From the NCBI RefSeq assembly GCF_028867935.1, contig NZ_JAPQNS010000008.1, positions 1 through 64,000 on the forward strand: a DNA stretch of 64,000 nucleotides, given 5' to 3'. The position numbers were made by a program, and so were the translations under genes. Of this stretch, positions 25,297-34,645 are shown in pieces. This DNA comes from Flavobacterium sp. SUN052 (lineage in GTDB: Bacteria; Bacteroidota; Bacteroidia; Flavobacteriales; Flavobacteriaceae). The notes under the pieces were generated by a model. That model did no database searches. It was not told the DNA's origin and was given only the letters and a program-made list of their open reading frames with translations. Position 1 is the stretch's first letter. Each line of letters opens with the position of its first letter.

Positions 25297-26660
25297 GTAT
25301 CAAACAGCGGATCACGGTTGGGTTTGGGTTACTGGTGGCCACGCTGCTGCTGCTGTTTTCGGTGTTTATTTTCCAGACTTACGAATCGTACCGCCGGTCG
25401 CAGATGCACACCCGCCTGCAACGACGTGCCCTGGCCGCCCAGTTGTTTTTTCAGAATCGTTCCGAATTTCAGCGTACTAACTACCTGACGCTACCCGAAC
25501 AGCATGAGTCCATTTTCGATACGCAAAACAAGCGGATTTACTCCTCATCGGGTCCTGATGACTACAAATTCACCGATGCTTTACTGAAAGAGTCCCGACA
25601 CGACGAGGTTTATTTTACCTACTTAAGTCCGCCATGGGATGAGCCCAAAGAAGGGATAGGTTTGTCTTTCGTCTCTAGGGGAATCAGGTACGTCGCTGTA
25701 GTAACAGCGTACGATCTGGCTGGTCGGCAAACCAGCTGGAACCTGCTTTTGATGCTTGTTGCGGGAAATATTCTGTCCATGATCGTGATTGCGCTGGTAG
25801 GTTTTCTGTTTGCCCGGCGGGCTATGCGTCCCTTCGACGCGCTGATTGGACAACTGGATCGGGCAACCGTTAATGACTTTTCGTTTCGGCTCACACCAAC
25901 TATAACCACGGACGAAGCGGGATATCTGGCAGGCTCGTTCAACCAGTTATTGAGTCAGTTACAGACGCTGGCGCTGAGCCAGGAGAACTTTGTGGCCTAT
26001 GCTTCCCATGAAATCCGCACGCCTTTGACCGTGGTGAAAGGCATGCTGGAAACGGCCTTGGCCTATGATCAATCTCTACCCGATGCCCAGCAAAGCATGG
26101 AACGGGCCCTGCACCGGCTCGATGGAGCCATTGATCTGGCGAATGCGCTACTTCGGTTGGCCGAGGTAGAAAATCTAAAACCGACCCAGTTACAGGAAGA
26201 CATCAATCTGGTCGATACCATTCTGGACACGGTCATGTATTTCGGGGAGAAATACCCCCATCAGCACATCGACCTGCAACTGACGGATGAGTTTACCGAG
26301 CAGAGTTCGACAATTCGGGTCGTGGGAAATGTGACGCTATTACGAACGGCCCTGATCAATATTATTGACAATGCCTGCAAATATTCTGACTTCAAGCCGG
26401 TTACGGTGAGCGTGCAATATCAATCGCCGTGGGTGATCATTAGTATTGGTGACGAAGGAATTGGCATTCCGGCCACTCAGGTGACGGATGTATTTCTGCC
26501 GATGATGCGGGCCGAGAATGTAGGGGCTATTCCGGGTTTTGGACTGGGGCTGACGTTGTCCAAGAAGATTGTAGACATGCATCTGGGGCAGTTAGAGGTG
26601 CAAGCCAACCCCGACAGCGGCACCACCGTGTCGCTTCGATTACCCACCTTGCCGCTCTAA
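25293..26660 (+). CDS. HAMP-containing sensor histidine kinase
   Basis: A 455-residue kinase: TM1 (about 7-28), a periplasmic sensor of about 125 residues, TM2 (about 153-174), HAMP (about 175-230), a HisKA domain with the phospho-acceptor in ASHEIRTPLTVVKGM (about 245-260), and a HATPase_c domain with N-box NIIDNACKYS and G-boxes GDEGIGIP and GFGLGLTLSKKI. It is cotranscribed and translationally coupled with the regulator upstream. The sensed signal is unknown; the divergent RND operon suggests envelope or toxic-compound stress. An IS5-type element begins 32 bases after its stop. Confidence 0.92.
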   Translation: MSIKQRITVGFGLLVATLLLLFSVFIFQTYESYRRSQMHTRLQRRALAAQLFFQNRSEFQRTNYLTLPEQHESIFDTQNKRIYSSSGPDDYKFTDALLKESRHDEVYFTYLSPPWDEPKEGIGLSFVSRGIRYVAVVTAYDLAGRQTSWNLLLMLVAGNILSMIVIALVGFLFARRAMRPFDALIGQLDRATVNDFSFRLTPTITTDEAGYLAGSFNQLLSQLQTLALSQENFVAYASHEIRTPLTVVKGMLETALAYDQSLPDAQQSMERALHRLDGAIDLANALLRLAEVENLKPTQLQEDINLVDTILDTVMYFGEKYPHQHIDLQLTDEFTEQSSTIRVVGNVTLLRTALINIIDNACKYSDFKPVTVSVQYQSPWVIISIGDEGIGIPATQVTDVFLPMMRAENVGAIPGFGLGLTLSKKIVDMHLGQLEVQANPDSGTTVSLRLPTLPL

Positions 26661-26692
26661 TCTTGTAGAAGCATTACAGAATTACAAATCTA

Positions 26693-27541
26693 AGAGACTG
26701 TCTAAAAATAGTAACCTGGAAGAAATAAGGAGCCAGTAAGTTTGTAGGAACAAAGAACCACCAATGTATCCTACTGATCTCACTGACTCCCAGTGGCAAG
26801 TTATTAAAGACTTGCTTGCCGATCAACGAAAGCGCAAACACGAGTTGCGTAATGTGTTCAATGCATTATTTTATGTCGTTAAGGGAGGTATCCCCTGGTG
26901 ACAAATGCCCAACGATCTACCGCCATGGAAAACAGTTTATTACTACTTTCGAAAATTTCAGCGGTTGGGCATTTGGCAAGAACTGAATGATGCGTTGCGG
27001 GAGAAAAGTCGTGCCAAGGTTGGGCGAAAGCTCAGCCCATCAGCGGCTATCTTTGACTCCCAAAGCGTGAAAACAACCTTAGTTGGGGGTCAACGAGGCT
27101 ACGATGCGGGGAAAGCGGTTAAGGGAAGAAAGCGCCATATTATCGTGGATACGATGGGTCTTCTGTTAGCAGTAGTGGTGCATCGAGCCGATATTGATGA
27201 GCGCCGAGGAGCCGGTTTTGTGCTGGCCCGATTAAGCAAACTACGGGTCAATTTTCCTCGATTGAGCGTGATCTTTGCTGATGGGGGCTACAGTGGCGAG
27301 TTTGAGACCCATGTCAAGAAGGTGTACAAATGGATGTTACAGATTATTCGTAAGCCCTTTGGGATCAAAACGTTCGTGTTGCTACCTAAACGCTGGATCG
27401 TGGAACGGACCTTTGCCTGGCTGACCCATCAACGTCGCTTAAGCGTTGATTACGAGCGTTCGGTGAAGGTATCCGAAGCGATGATTCAGCTAGCGATGGT
27501 ACGTATAATGATTCGACGATTCTAATTTTTAGACAGTCTCT
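26693..27541 (+). mobile_element. IS5-family (IS427-like) insertion sequence, 849 bp
   Basis: Perfect 17-bp terminal inverted repeats, AGAGACTGTCTAAAAAT at 26693-26709 and its reverse complement at 27525-27541, flanked by TA on both sides, as expected for the IS427 group. It carries one transposase interrupted by a stop codon. The right end joins directly to the truncated 5' part of a metallophosphoesterase gene. The intact ends suggest recent insertion. Confidence 0.88.
26764..27525 (+). pseudogene. IS5-family transposase with an in-frame TGA
   Basis: The frame from ATG 26764 reads MYPTDLTDSQWQVIKDLLAD and reaches KGGIPW, then TGA at 26899-26901, then QMPNDLPPWKTVYYYF and the DDE catalytic region (IFDSQSVKTT, VIFADGGYSG, WIVERTFAWLTHQRRL) to TAA. 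Relatives have Arg where the TGA stands (the W-R-x-L/M-P motif), so a CGA to TGA change is the simplest explanation. Initiation after the stop would give a product lacking the N-terminal DNA-binding part. The stop of the frame lies in the right inverted repeat. Confidence 0.85.
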
Positions 27542-27542
27542 T

Positions 27543-29180
27543 AAGCATACGTATTTCTTTTTCGCTTTTGCTCAGACAAAATCAATTGTTTTGGGGAGGC
27601 CTACGGATAAAACTATTACAGCTAGTATTTATTTTGATCAAAGTGTTGAGTTTTATATCGAATACGGGACCGAAACCAACACGTATACCGCCAAAACGGC
27701 TACTTTTCTCAATCAGGCCAAAACACCTAATCATGTCGAGATCCAGGGGCTGACGGCCAACACAAAATATTTTTACAAACTGCGCTGGCGTTTGCTCACG
27801 ACCCCTACATTTTCGGCCACGCCACAGTATACGTTCCAAACGCAGCGAGCCCCTAACACTACGTTTCGGTTTGTTGTGGAGGGCGATGAGCACCTGCACG
27901 ACAAAAAGGGAGTCCCCAGTCTGTTTAAGATTACCCTGCAAAACATGTTGAAGAGCGAGCCAGACTTCATGATCTCGATGGGCGATCTGTTTGGCGACGA
28001 CCATACGCCGACTACAACTACCGGCGCTGATATGGATTTTTATCATCGCGACCTGTTGCAGTATCTGACCGAAGCCTGCCATTCGATGCCGTTTTTCTTT
28101 TGTCTCGGCAACCACGAAGGCGAGAATGGCTATTACCTGAAGCAAACCCCTCCCAATAACATTGCTGTGTATGCCACCAACTGGCGTAAGTTTTACTTTG
28201 CCAATCCTTTTCCCAACGGTTTTTACACGGGTAATACCGTTAAAGAAACCCACGGTATGGACTTGCCCGAAAACTATTATTCATTTACCTGGGGCGATGC
28301 CCTTTTGGTGGTCATTGATGTGTACCGGCATTGTGATGTAAATGAAAAGCCGCAAAACTGGGACTGGACCCTGGGCAAAACCCAGTATGACTGGCTCAAA
28401 CAAACGCTCGAAACGAGCAAGGCCAAATACAAATTTGTATTTGGTCATCATACCCGTGGGCAGGGGCGGGGAGCGCTTACTACTGCCAAAGGCTTTGAAT
28501 GGGGCGGATACGGCACCAAAAATACCTACGAGTTCGACACCTACCGACCGGGCTGGGGGTTGCCTATCCATCAGCTTATGGTCAAAAATGGGGTTAATGC
28601 CTTTTTTCAGGGCCACGACCACCTCTTTGCCAAGGAATCCTTAGATGGGTTGGTGTATCAGGAGACGTCAATGGCCTGCGATTCAACGTACAACATCGGT
28701 GTATTGGCCAATGCTGATGCTTATACCGATGTTACCCTGGATGGGTCCGGACACTTGCTGGTCACGGTTTCGCCCGAGAATGTCAAAGTTGACTATATCC
28801 GGTCTTACCTCCCTGCTGATGCCAAAGATGGGAAACACAAAAACGCGGAGGTAGCCTACAGCTACACTATCGGCGCTTCGGGTAATACCCCCACGCCTAC
28901 TCCTACTCCAAACCCGGTTCCGTTGATTCTGGGGATGGACAACAACGCAACTACTGACGATGTAAAGGTTTATCCCAACCCGACGTACGATAAATTGAGA
29001 GTGGAGATGGCTGGAAAACAAGCGATTAACGCCATCAGCGTACTGGACTCCTCTGGGAAACGGGTACTGCAAACGTCATCCTCCGATCTGGATATGAGTC
29101 ACTTGGCGGCTGGAACTTATTTCCTGCGCATAGAAACACCCGCCCAACCTATCACTAAAAAAATTGTGGTTACCCACTAA
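27543..29180 (+). pseudogene. 5'-truncated, T9SS-type secreted metallophosphoesterase
   Basis: The frame is open from the IS junction and begins KHTYFFFAFAQ, the back half of a signal peptide; no ATG exists between the IS and the coding region. It continues with a fibronectin-like purple-acid-phosphatase N-domain and a calcineurin-type phosphoesterase core: EGDEHLHD, MGDLFGDD, GNHEGENG, FGHHTRG and GHDH. The last 70 residues are a T9SS type A sorting domain beginning VKVYPNPTYDKLRVEM and ending KKIVVTH. It is paralogous to the intact gene at 29194. A TTG at 27591 could initiate a cytoplasmic version, but export would be lost. Confidence 0.8.
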
Positions 29181-29193
29181 ATCAGTTGATCGA

Positions 29194-30813
29194 ATGAGAA
29201 ACCTCTATCTAATCGTATTCGTGCTGTTGAGCGGACCCGGTATCCTTTGTGGCCAAAATTTCACCGAAATACTAGGTCGGCCCACTAACACGGCCATTAC
29301 GATGAGCATCATGTTCGATGGGGCGGCTGATGTGTATTGGGAGTACGGCACGACACCGGGAAGTTATACCCAGAAAACAGATACCTATAAAGCCACGGCT
29401 AATACCCCTATTGAAGTCGATTTTACGGGGCTCAATACCAACACCCGCTACGTGTACCGAACCCGGTATAAAGCGAGCGGCACAACCGGTTTTCTGACGG
29501 GCGCAGAGCGTAGTTTTCAAACGCCCAGGCCCGCCGGAAGCAGCTTTACCTTTGCCATTGAAGCTGATCCTCACCTCGATTCAAACACCACATTTGCGTC
29601 CTACAAGCTGACGTTGCAGAACATTCTGGCCAGGAAACCTGATTTTCTGATCAATCTTGGCGACAACTTCATGACGGATCAACTACCCGTTAAAACGCAA
29701 GCCGAAATCACGAAACGAACGGCTTTTAATCGCCCATATTTCAACGAAGCCTGCCATACGGTACCGCTCTATCTGGTGCTGGGAAACCACGAAGGTGAAG
29801 CCGGTTTTTTTCTGAATGGTACGGCCAATAGTATGCCCGTGATGGCTACCAACGCCCGAAAGATATACTACCCCAACCCGGTGCCAAACGATTTTTACAG
29901 TGGTAACGGAACTCCCGACACCTTCGTTGGCCTTCGGGAAAACTATTATTCCTGGGAGTGGGGAAACGCCCTGTTTGTGGTGCTTGACCCCTACTGGTAC
30001 TCCGCCAAGAAAACAGCCTGGGGCTATACGCTGGGCGACAGGCAGTACGAGTGGTTCAAAAACGTACTCAGTACCAGCAAAGCAACGTTCAAGTTTGTGT
30101 TCTGTCACCAACGGGTTGGTGGCGGGGTCGACGGTGCCGACGGACGGGGTGGAACCGAAATAGCCCACCTCTATGAACAGGGCGGCTATAACCTCGACGG
30201 TACCTATGGCTTCGATACCAATCGGCCGGGCTGGTCAAAGACGCTCAACGCGCTGATGAAAGAAAACAATGTCACCGTTTTCTTCCACGGGCACGACCAT
30301 TTTTACGGAAAACAGGAAAAAGACGGTTTGCTTTTCCAGGAAGTGCCACAACCATCAGCCAAAAATATCAACAGTATCACGGGTACCGAATACGGGTATA
30401 TCAACGGTATTCTGATGTCGAACAGAGGCTTTCTTCAGGTTACGGTCAACAACGACAATGTGAAAGTAGAATACATAAAAACGTATATACCCAACGAAGA
30501 AAATGCTACCCGAAAAAATGGGGAAGTAGCCCATACTTATACAGTGAGCCCTAATGTAGTAACTGGAGTAAATCAGATTATCGAAAAAGAATATATCAAA
30601 GTTTATCCCAATGCCGCTAACGATCTCATCAACGTGAAGTTTCTGGAATCCGTCACCGATTACCAGATTAAACTCGTAAATAGTTCGGGGCAACTTGTTC
30701 TGGAAACAAAAAGCAATGAGCTCAATGTAAGCCAGCTTCCTAACGGAATGTATTTTCTAAACATTCAAACGGAGAAATATCAGTTCAATAAAAAAGTGGT
30801 TGTTAGCCATTAA
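29194..30813 (+). CDS. T9SS-type secreted metallophosphoesterase
   Basis: A 539-residue exported enzyme. Signal peptide about 1-21 (ends ILCGQ), an N-terminal purple-acid-phosphatase-like beta domain (about 25-115), and a metallophosphoesterase core with EADPHLDS, NLGDNFMTD, GNHEGEAG, VFCHQRVGGG and HGHDHFYG metal-site motifs. A C-terminal T9SS sorting domain starts IKVYPNAANDLINVKF and ends KKVVVSH. It probably hydrolyses phosphate esters at the cell surface. ATG 29194 is 13 bases after the truncated paralogue, which suggests tandem duplication. It may share a unit with the YHYH and PEBP genes that follow. Confidence 0.88.
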   Translation: MRNLYLIVFVLLSGPGILCGQNFTEILGRPTNTAITMSIMFDGAADVYWEYGTTPGSYTQKTDTYKATANTPIEVDFTGLNTNTRYVYRTRYKASGTTGFLTGAERSFQTPRPAGSSFTFAIEADPHLDSNTTFASYKLTLQNILARKPDFLINLGDNFMTDQLPVKTQAEITKRTAFNRPYFNEACHTVPLYLVLGNHEGEAGFFLNGTANSMPVMATNARKIYYPNPVPNDFYSGNGTPDTFVGLRENYYSWEWGNALFVVLDPYWYSAKKTAWGYTLGDRQYEWFKNVLSTSKATFKFVFCHQRVGGGVDGADGRGGTEIAHLYEQGGYNLDGTYGFDTNRPGWSKTLNALMKENNVTVFFHGHDHFYGKQEKDGLLFQEVPQPSAKNINSITGTEYGYINGILMSNRGFLQVTVNNDNVKVEYIKTYIPNEENATRKNGEVAHTYTVSPNVVTGVNQIIEKEYIKVYPNAANDLINVKFLESVTDYQIKLVNSSGQLVLETKSNELNVSQLPNGMYFLNIQTEKYQFNKKVVVSH

Positions 30814-30826
30814 CCCTGCACCCGTT

Positions 30827-32173
30827 ATGAGTCACCTGAATTATCTGTTTATCGTTGCTATGAGCCTGTTGTTTGCACATCCGGCTTGTGCGCACGTAGG
30901 CGAACACAGAACGGTAAAAAACATTCGATACACCATCCATGGTAAAGAAGTGGAAGGTCATTTTTTGATGAGTCATCATGACAGCGTATTTGTTGAATTG
31001 ACCAATGGCGCGGTGATTTCGGCCCCACTCAAGTACTTCTCCGTTTCGAGTCGTGCCGATCTGAGTCAGAAAATTGCGTATCTAAAGCAACTCAATAGGG
31101 AAACGAACCGAGAAACTCACCAGGCTGCCACTCCACAAACCAGCCCTGCGCTATTTTTCCTGTTGCCCCTGGCAATGCTGGTTGTGCTGGTTTTCAAACG
31201 AGTTGAACCGATCAGTTTTGCCAAACTTACGACAGTGGCGTTGGGGTTTGTGGGCCTTTTTTATGCCTGTAAAACCGATGAGCCGACGGTTCCCGTCATT
31301 ATGCCCTCAGTCAGTACCAAGACCGATCCGGCTTTTGTTGAAAACATATTTAGTCCCTTTAAGGCCATTGTCAAAACCCGCTACGACGACACGTATTTCT
31401 ACATCGAATCGGACGGCATGCCCACGCATAACATGATGGTGGGCATTACCAGCTGGCAACAGCAAGTGCCCATCCCACAGAGCTACACGGGCACCAATTC
31501 GTGGTCGATTCCGCTCAAGCCTGAGTTGGCGGCTACGCCCTTGAGCCTTAAAACCAATTTTATGAAAGGGGCCGTGGCTATTGCCCCAAATGGCATTCCG
31601 ATCTTTAATCCATTGAACAACCGGGGCGAAGACGCCTATGCCATTGGCGAACTCGACAAATGGGGTGGGCACTGTGGTCGAGCTGACGATTATCATTATC
31701 ATATTGCCCCCCTGCATTTCGAAAGTACCGCCGGCAACAACCCGATTGCTATGGCCCTGGATGGCTATGCTATTTATGGCTCAAAAGAACCCGACGGGAC
31801 CAGCATGCAACTGCTGGATGAGTACCATGGACATGCCTACAAAAGCACGTATCATTACCATGCCACCACTACGTATCCCTATTTTATGGCGGCCATGCGC
31901 GGTAAAGTGACTCTTGATCCGGCGACACCTGCTCCCGAAAATCAAATTATTCTACAGGCAAAAACGTCGCCGGTCCGTCCGGCGGGCGACCCGCTGAAAG
32001 GAGCCAGTATCACCGACTTCAAAGCAATGGGTACGAATGCCTATTCGCTTGAATATACACTGAACAGTCAAAAGGCCTATGTGAATTACAGCTGGGACAA
32101 TACCGGCACCTACACCTATACCTTTATCGGCACCGATGGGAAATCAACCACCGTCAAATACACTAAAAAATAA
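30827..32173 (+). CDS. YHYH-domain protein with an extra N-terminal membrane module
   Basis: A 448-residue protein. A signal peptide (about 1-24) and a small soluble domain are followed by two hydrophobic segments (about 101-118 and 128-147), the second ending LFYAC at C148, which looks like an internal lipobox. The rest is a YHYH domain with GGHCGRADDYHYHIAPLHFE and YKSTYHYHATTTYPYFMAAM. YHYH proteins are of uncertain function and often sit beside PEBP-like genes, as here (9-base gap to the next start). The structure looks like a fusion of a small membrane protein with a YHYH lipoprotein. ATG 30827 is used. Confidence 0.82.
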   Translation: MSHLNYLFIVAMSLLFAHPACAHVGEHRTVKNIRYTIHGKEVEGHFLMSHHDSVFVELTNGAVISAPLKYFSVSSRADLSQKIAYLKQLNRETNRETHQAATPQTSPALFFLLPLAMLVVLVFKRVEPISFAKLTTVALGFVGLFYACKTDEPTVPVIMPSVSTKTDPAFVENIFSPFKAIVKTRYDDTYFYIESDGMPTHNMMVGITSWQQQVPIPQSYTGTNSWSIPLKPELAATPLSLKTNFMKGAVAIAPNGIPIFNPLNNRGEDAYAIGELDKWGGHCGRADDYHYHIAPLHFESTAGNNPIAMALDGYAIYGSKEPDGTSMQLLDEYHGHAYKSTYHYHATTTYPYFMAAMRGKVTLDPATPAPENQIILQAKTSPVRPAGDPLKGASITDFKAMGTNAYSLEYTLNSQKAYVNYSWDNTGTYTYTFIGTDGKSTTVKYTKK

Positions 32174-32182
32174 CGTTAAATC

Positions 32183-32740
32183 ATGAGGATCATTGGAGTC
32201 GCTGCCGTTGTTGCGGTGTTTTTTTTAACTGGTTGTACCACAGAAAACGTAGCAACGAAGCTACCTGCCCCCCCCGCGCCCGCCAGTTCATTCACGATCC
32301 AAAGTTCAGGCGTAACCAATGGTGTTCTGGCTACTAAATACACCTGTGATGGGTTGAGTTATGCCCCGCCGATTTCGTGGAGTAACGCCCCGGCGGGTAC
32401 TAAATCATTTGCCCTCACCATGCATCATATACCCCCTACGGGCGATAAGCACGTGTATTATTTGTTGTACAACATATCATCGGCTACCACCACACTGCCT
32501 GAAAACAACACTTCCATCGGTTTGTTCGGTATCAATACTGTTAATGGTAAAACCAGCTATTCGCCCCCCTGTTCGCAGGGGCCTGGCCCGAAAGTGTACA
32601 TTATAACGGCTTACGCACTTTCGGCCGAACCCATGTTGAGCGTTGCCCAGTCAAAAGTAACGATGGACATTCTGCTGAGTGCTATCAGCAGCAGCACATT
32701 AGCCAGCGCCCCCCTGAGTGTAACCTATACAAGGCCGTAG
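32183..32740 (+). CDS. PEBP-family (YbhB/YbcL-like) lipoprotein
   Basis: A 185-residue protein with a lipoprotein signal (MRIIGVAAVVAVFFLTGC, lipid Cys at residue 18) and a phosphatidylethanolamine-binding-protein fold: GVLATKYTCDGLSYAPPISW, HVYYLLYNI and SYSPPCSQGPGPKVYIITAY. Bacterial PEBP relatives have no settled role; ligand-binding or hydrolase-modulating roles have been proposed. It follows the YHYH gene closely, a recurring pairing, and is ended by the hairpin directly after its stop. Confidence 0.87.
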   Translation: MRIIGVAAVVAVFFLTGCTTENVATKLPAPPAPASSFTIQSSGVTNGVLATKYTCDGLSYAPPISWSNAPAGTKSFALTMHHIPPTGDKHVYYLLYNISSATTTLPENNTSIGLFGINTVNGKTSYSPPCSQGPGPKVYIITAYALSAEPMLSVAQSKVTMDILLSAISSSTLASAPLSVTYTRP

Positions 32741-32779
32741 CGTATGCTACTAACTGGAGCTTACAACTAGTAGCATACG
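32741..32779 (+). terminator. Perfect 12-bp stem-loop, likely bidirectional terminator
   Basis: CGTATGCTACTA at 32741-32752 and TAGTAGCATACG at 32768-32779 form a perfect stem with a 15-base loop. It begins directly after the PEBP stop codon and lies between two convergent units, which fits a shared terminator although no strong T tract follows. Confidence 0.55.
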
Positions 32780-32822
32780 GTCGAATAAAATTTGCTCTTT
32801 TAGCGGTGTTAGCGACTGTACT

Positions 32823-33539
32823 TTACCCCAATGCCCATTGATTTAGCAGCCCGATAACTTCGGAGATATGGTTGATCTGCTCGTACCCGCCGGTATCATG
32901 CTGCACCTGCTCGTGGCGGGCTGTGGTGTGGTAAGGTACGTAGATGGCCCGCCCGCCTACGTTCAGTACCGGCAGAATATCTGACTTCAGGGAGTTACCA
33001 ACCATGACAAATTCAGTAGCATCAACCCCGTAGCGGGTCATGATCCGGCGATAGGTGGCCTCGTCTTTTTCGCTCACAATTTCGATGTAATCAAAGCAGG
33101 AGCCGATGCCAGACCGGGCCAACTTGCTTTCCTGGTCGAAAAGGTCGCCTTTGGTCAATACCATCAGGGTATAGGGTTGTTCCCGAAGCGCCCGAAGGGT
33201 ATCCGCGACGCCATCCAACAAAGCAATAGGATAGGCGAGCAGGTGTTTACCTTGATCAATAATTTGCAGAATGGCCGAACCCGGCACCTGACCATCGGTG
33301 AGTTTAATAGCCACTTCAATCATCGATAGCATAAAGCCCTTCGCGCCATAGCCAATTAGAGAAACATTTTCGACCTGGGCCTCAATCAAGGCCGTATCAA
33401 TGGCTTCCGGCGAGCCATACTGCGTTAATAACCGACGCAGGTCGTCTTCGACCGCGTCGAACAGGGGCTGGTTAGGCCACAGAGTGTCATCAGCATCAAA
33501 GGCGATCAGTTTGATGGGAGAACTCATAGGTTGCATCAA
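32823..33539 (-). CDS. HAD-family hydrolase (phosphatase)
   Basis: A 238-residue cytoplasmic hydrolase with HAD motif I AFDADDTLWPNQPLF, motif II VLTKGDL, a Lys region near SEKDEATY and motif III FVMVGNSLKSDILP. It probably dephosphorylates a nucleotide or sugar phosphate, consistent with its place as third gene of the purine nucleoside operon; the substrate is inferred from context. Its start lies 3 bases beyond the adenosine-deaminase stop, and a second in-frame Met (33527) is an equally good start. Confidence 0.87.
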   Translation of the reverse strand: MMQPMSSPIKLIAFDADDTLWPNQPLFDAVEDDLRRLLTQYGSPEAIDTALIEAQVENVSLIGYGAKGFMLSMIEVAIKLTDGQVPGSAILQIIDQGKHLLAYPIALLDGVADTLRALREQPYTLMVLTKGDLFDQESKLARSGIGSCFDYIEIVSEKDEATYRRIMTRYGVDATEFVMVGNSLKSDILPVLNVGGRAIYVPYHTTARHEQVQHDTGGYEQINHISEVIGLLNQWALG

Positions 33540-33542
33540 TAT

Positions 33543-34583
33543 TTATTTAGTAGCTGGAATACGGTCCGGCGCTAAAGCATGGTAGCGCTGGGTCAAGATG
33601 GCCAGTAATTTTGTCTTTAACCCATCAGAAATAAAAGCCGCCTGTAGCGCCTGGCAGTTCGTGACGTAAAAGTCAACAATATCCCAGCCGAATACCGTAC
33701 TCATCTTCTCATACTCCTGGGTGAGCGTTACGTTCACGATGGTGCGGGCGTCTGTATTCAGATTCAGTGGGACACCCGCCCGGTAGAGCTTGTCCACCGG
33801 ATGATCGCGGTAGGTGTCATACAGATTAATCTGCACGTTGCAGGTTGGGCAAATCTCCAGATGGATATTATTTCGTTTTAGATGGTCCACCAGGCGCGGG
33901 TCTTCCAGGCTGCGAACCCCGTGGCCAATCCGGGTCGGGCCAAAGTACTCCAGCGTTTCCCAAACGCTTTGGGGGCCTTTGGCTTCACCCGCATGAGCCG
34001 TACAGTGCAGTCCATGCTCGTTGGCGTAGCGGAACGCCGACACGTGAGCGTCTATCGGGAAGCCCGCTTCGTCAGCTGCGATGTCGAAGCCAGCGACGCA
34101 GGTGTTTTGGAACTGCTCTACCAGGCGTACTGTCTCCAGGCTTTGCGCTTCACTATAATGACGGAGGGTGCACAGAATGAGCCTGGCTTCGATACCGGTC
34201 CGGCGAATGGCCTGGGCGGTAGCCAACTCGGTGGCTTCTACCACGGCCTGGGCCGAGAGTCCATCCACCAGGTGTTGGAGGGGCGCAAAGCGAATTTCGG
34301 CGTAGATCACGTTATCAGCGGCCAATTGCGTGAACAGATCATCCACCACCAATTGGAGTTGCCTGGTCGTCTGCATGAGTTCGATACCTTTGGGGGCACG
34401 GGTCAGGAAGTCGGCTAAGTGGAGGCATTTGGCTGGCGCAATAAACGACTCCTCATACTTGGCGCGGCTCACGGCCGGGTTCAGGGTTTTCACCACATCG
34501 TAACTTAGCGAGCAATCCAGATGCAGGTGCAGCTCTACTTTAGGTAGGTCGGTGAATGATCGTGGGGGTAGGGCAGTTGGCAT
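33543..34583 (-). CDS. add: Adenosine deaminase
   Basis: A 346-residue zinc amidohydrolase-fold enzyme converting adenosine to inosine. Metal and catalytic motifs are present: VELHLHLDCSL (HxH, about 17-25), CTAHAGEAKGP (His and Glu), RIGHGVRSLEDP, EICPTCNVQ and LNTDARTI. Length is normal for the family. It lies downstream of the nucleoside hydrolase in the same orientation (62-base gap) and upstream of the HAD phosphatase, forming a nucleoside salvage or degradation operon. Confidence 0.9.
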   Translation of the reverse strand: MPTALPPRSFTDLPKVELHLHLDCSLSYDVVKTLNPAVSRAKYEESFIAPAKCLHLADFLTRAPKGIELMQTTRQLQLVVDDLFTQLAADNVIYAEIRFAPLQHLVDGLSAQAVVEATELATAQAIRRTGIEARLILCTLRHYSEAQSLETVRLVEQFQNTCVAGFDIAADEAGFPIDAHVSAFRYANEHGLHCTAHAGEAKGPQSVWETLEYFGPTRIGHGVRSLEDPRLVDHLKRNNIHLEICPTCNVQINLYDTYRDHPVDKLYRAGVPLNLNTDARTIVNVTLTQEYEKMSTVFGWDIVDFYVTNCQALQAAFISDGLKTKLLAILTQRYHALAPDRIPATK

Positions 34584-34645
34584 ATTTGTCTCCAGTAGGG
34601 TGATAAGGAATGGTCAGGTAGCTATAAAATGACGGCGTTGTATGA

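Noticed and set aside
26899..26901. Programmed translation across the stop in the IS5-type transposase
   Set aside because: IS427-group elements that use frameshifting have two overlapping frames; here a single in-frame TGA replaces a conserved Arg codon, which points to a nonsense mutation.
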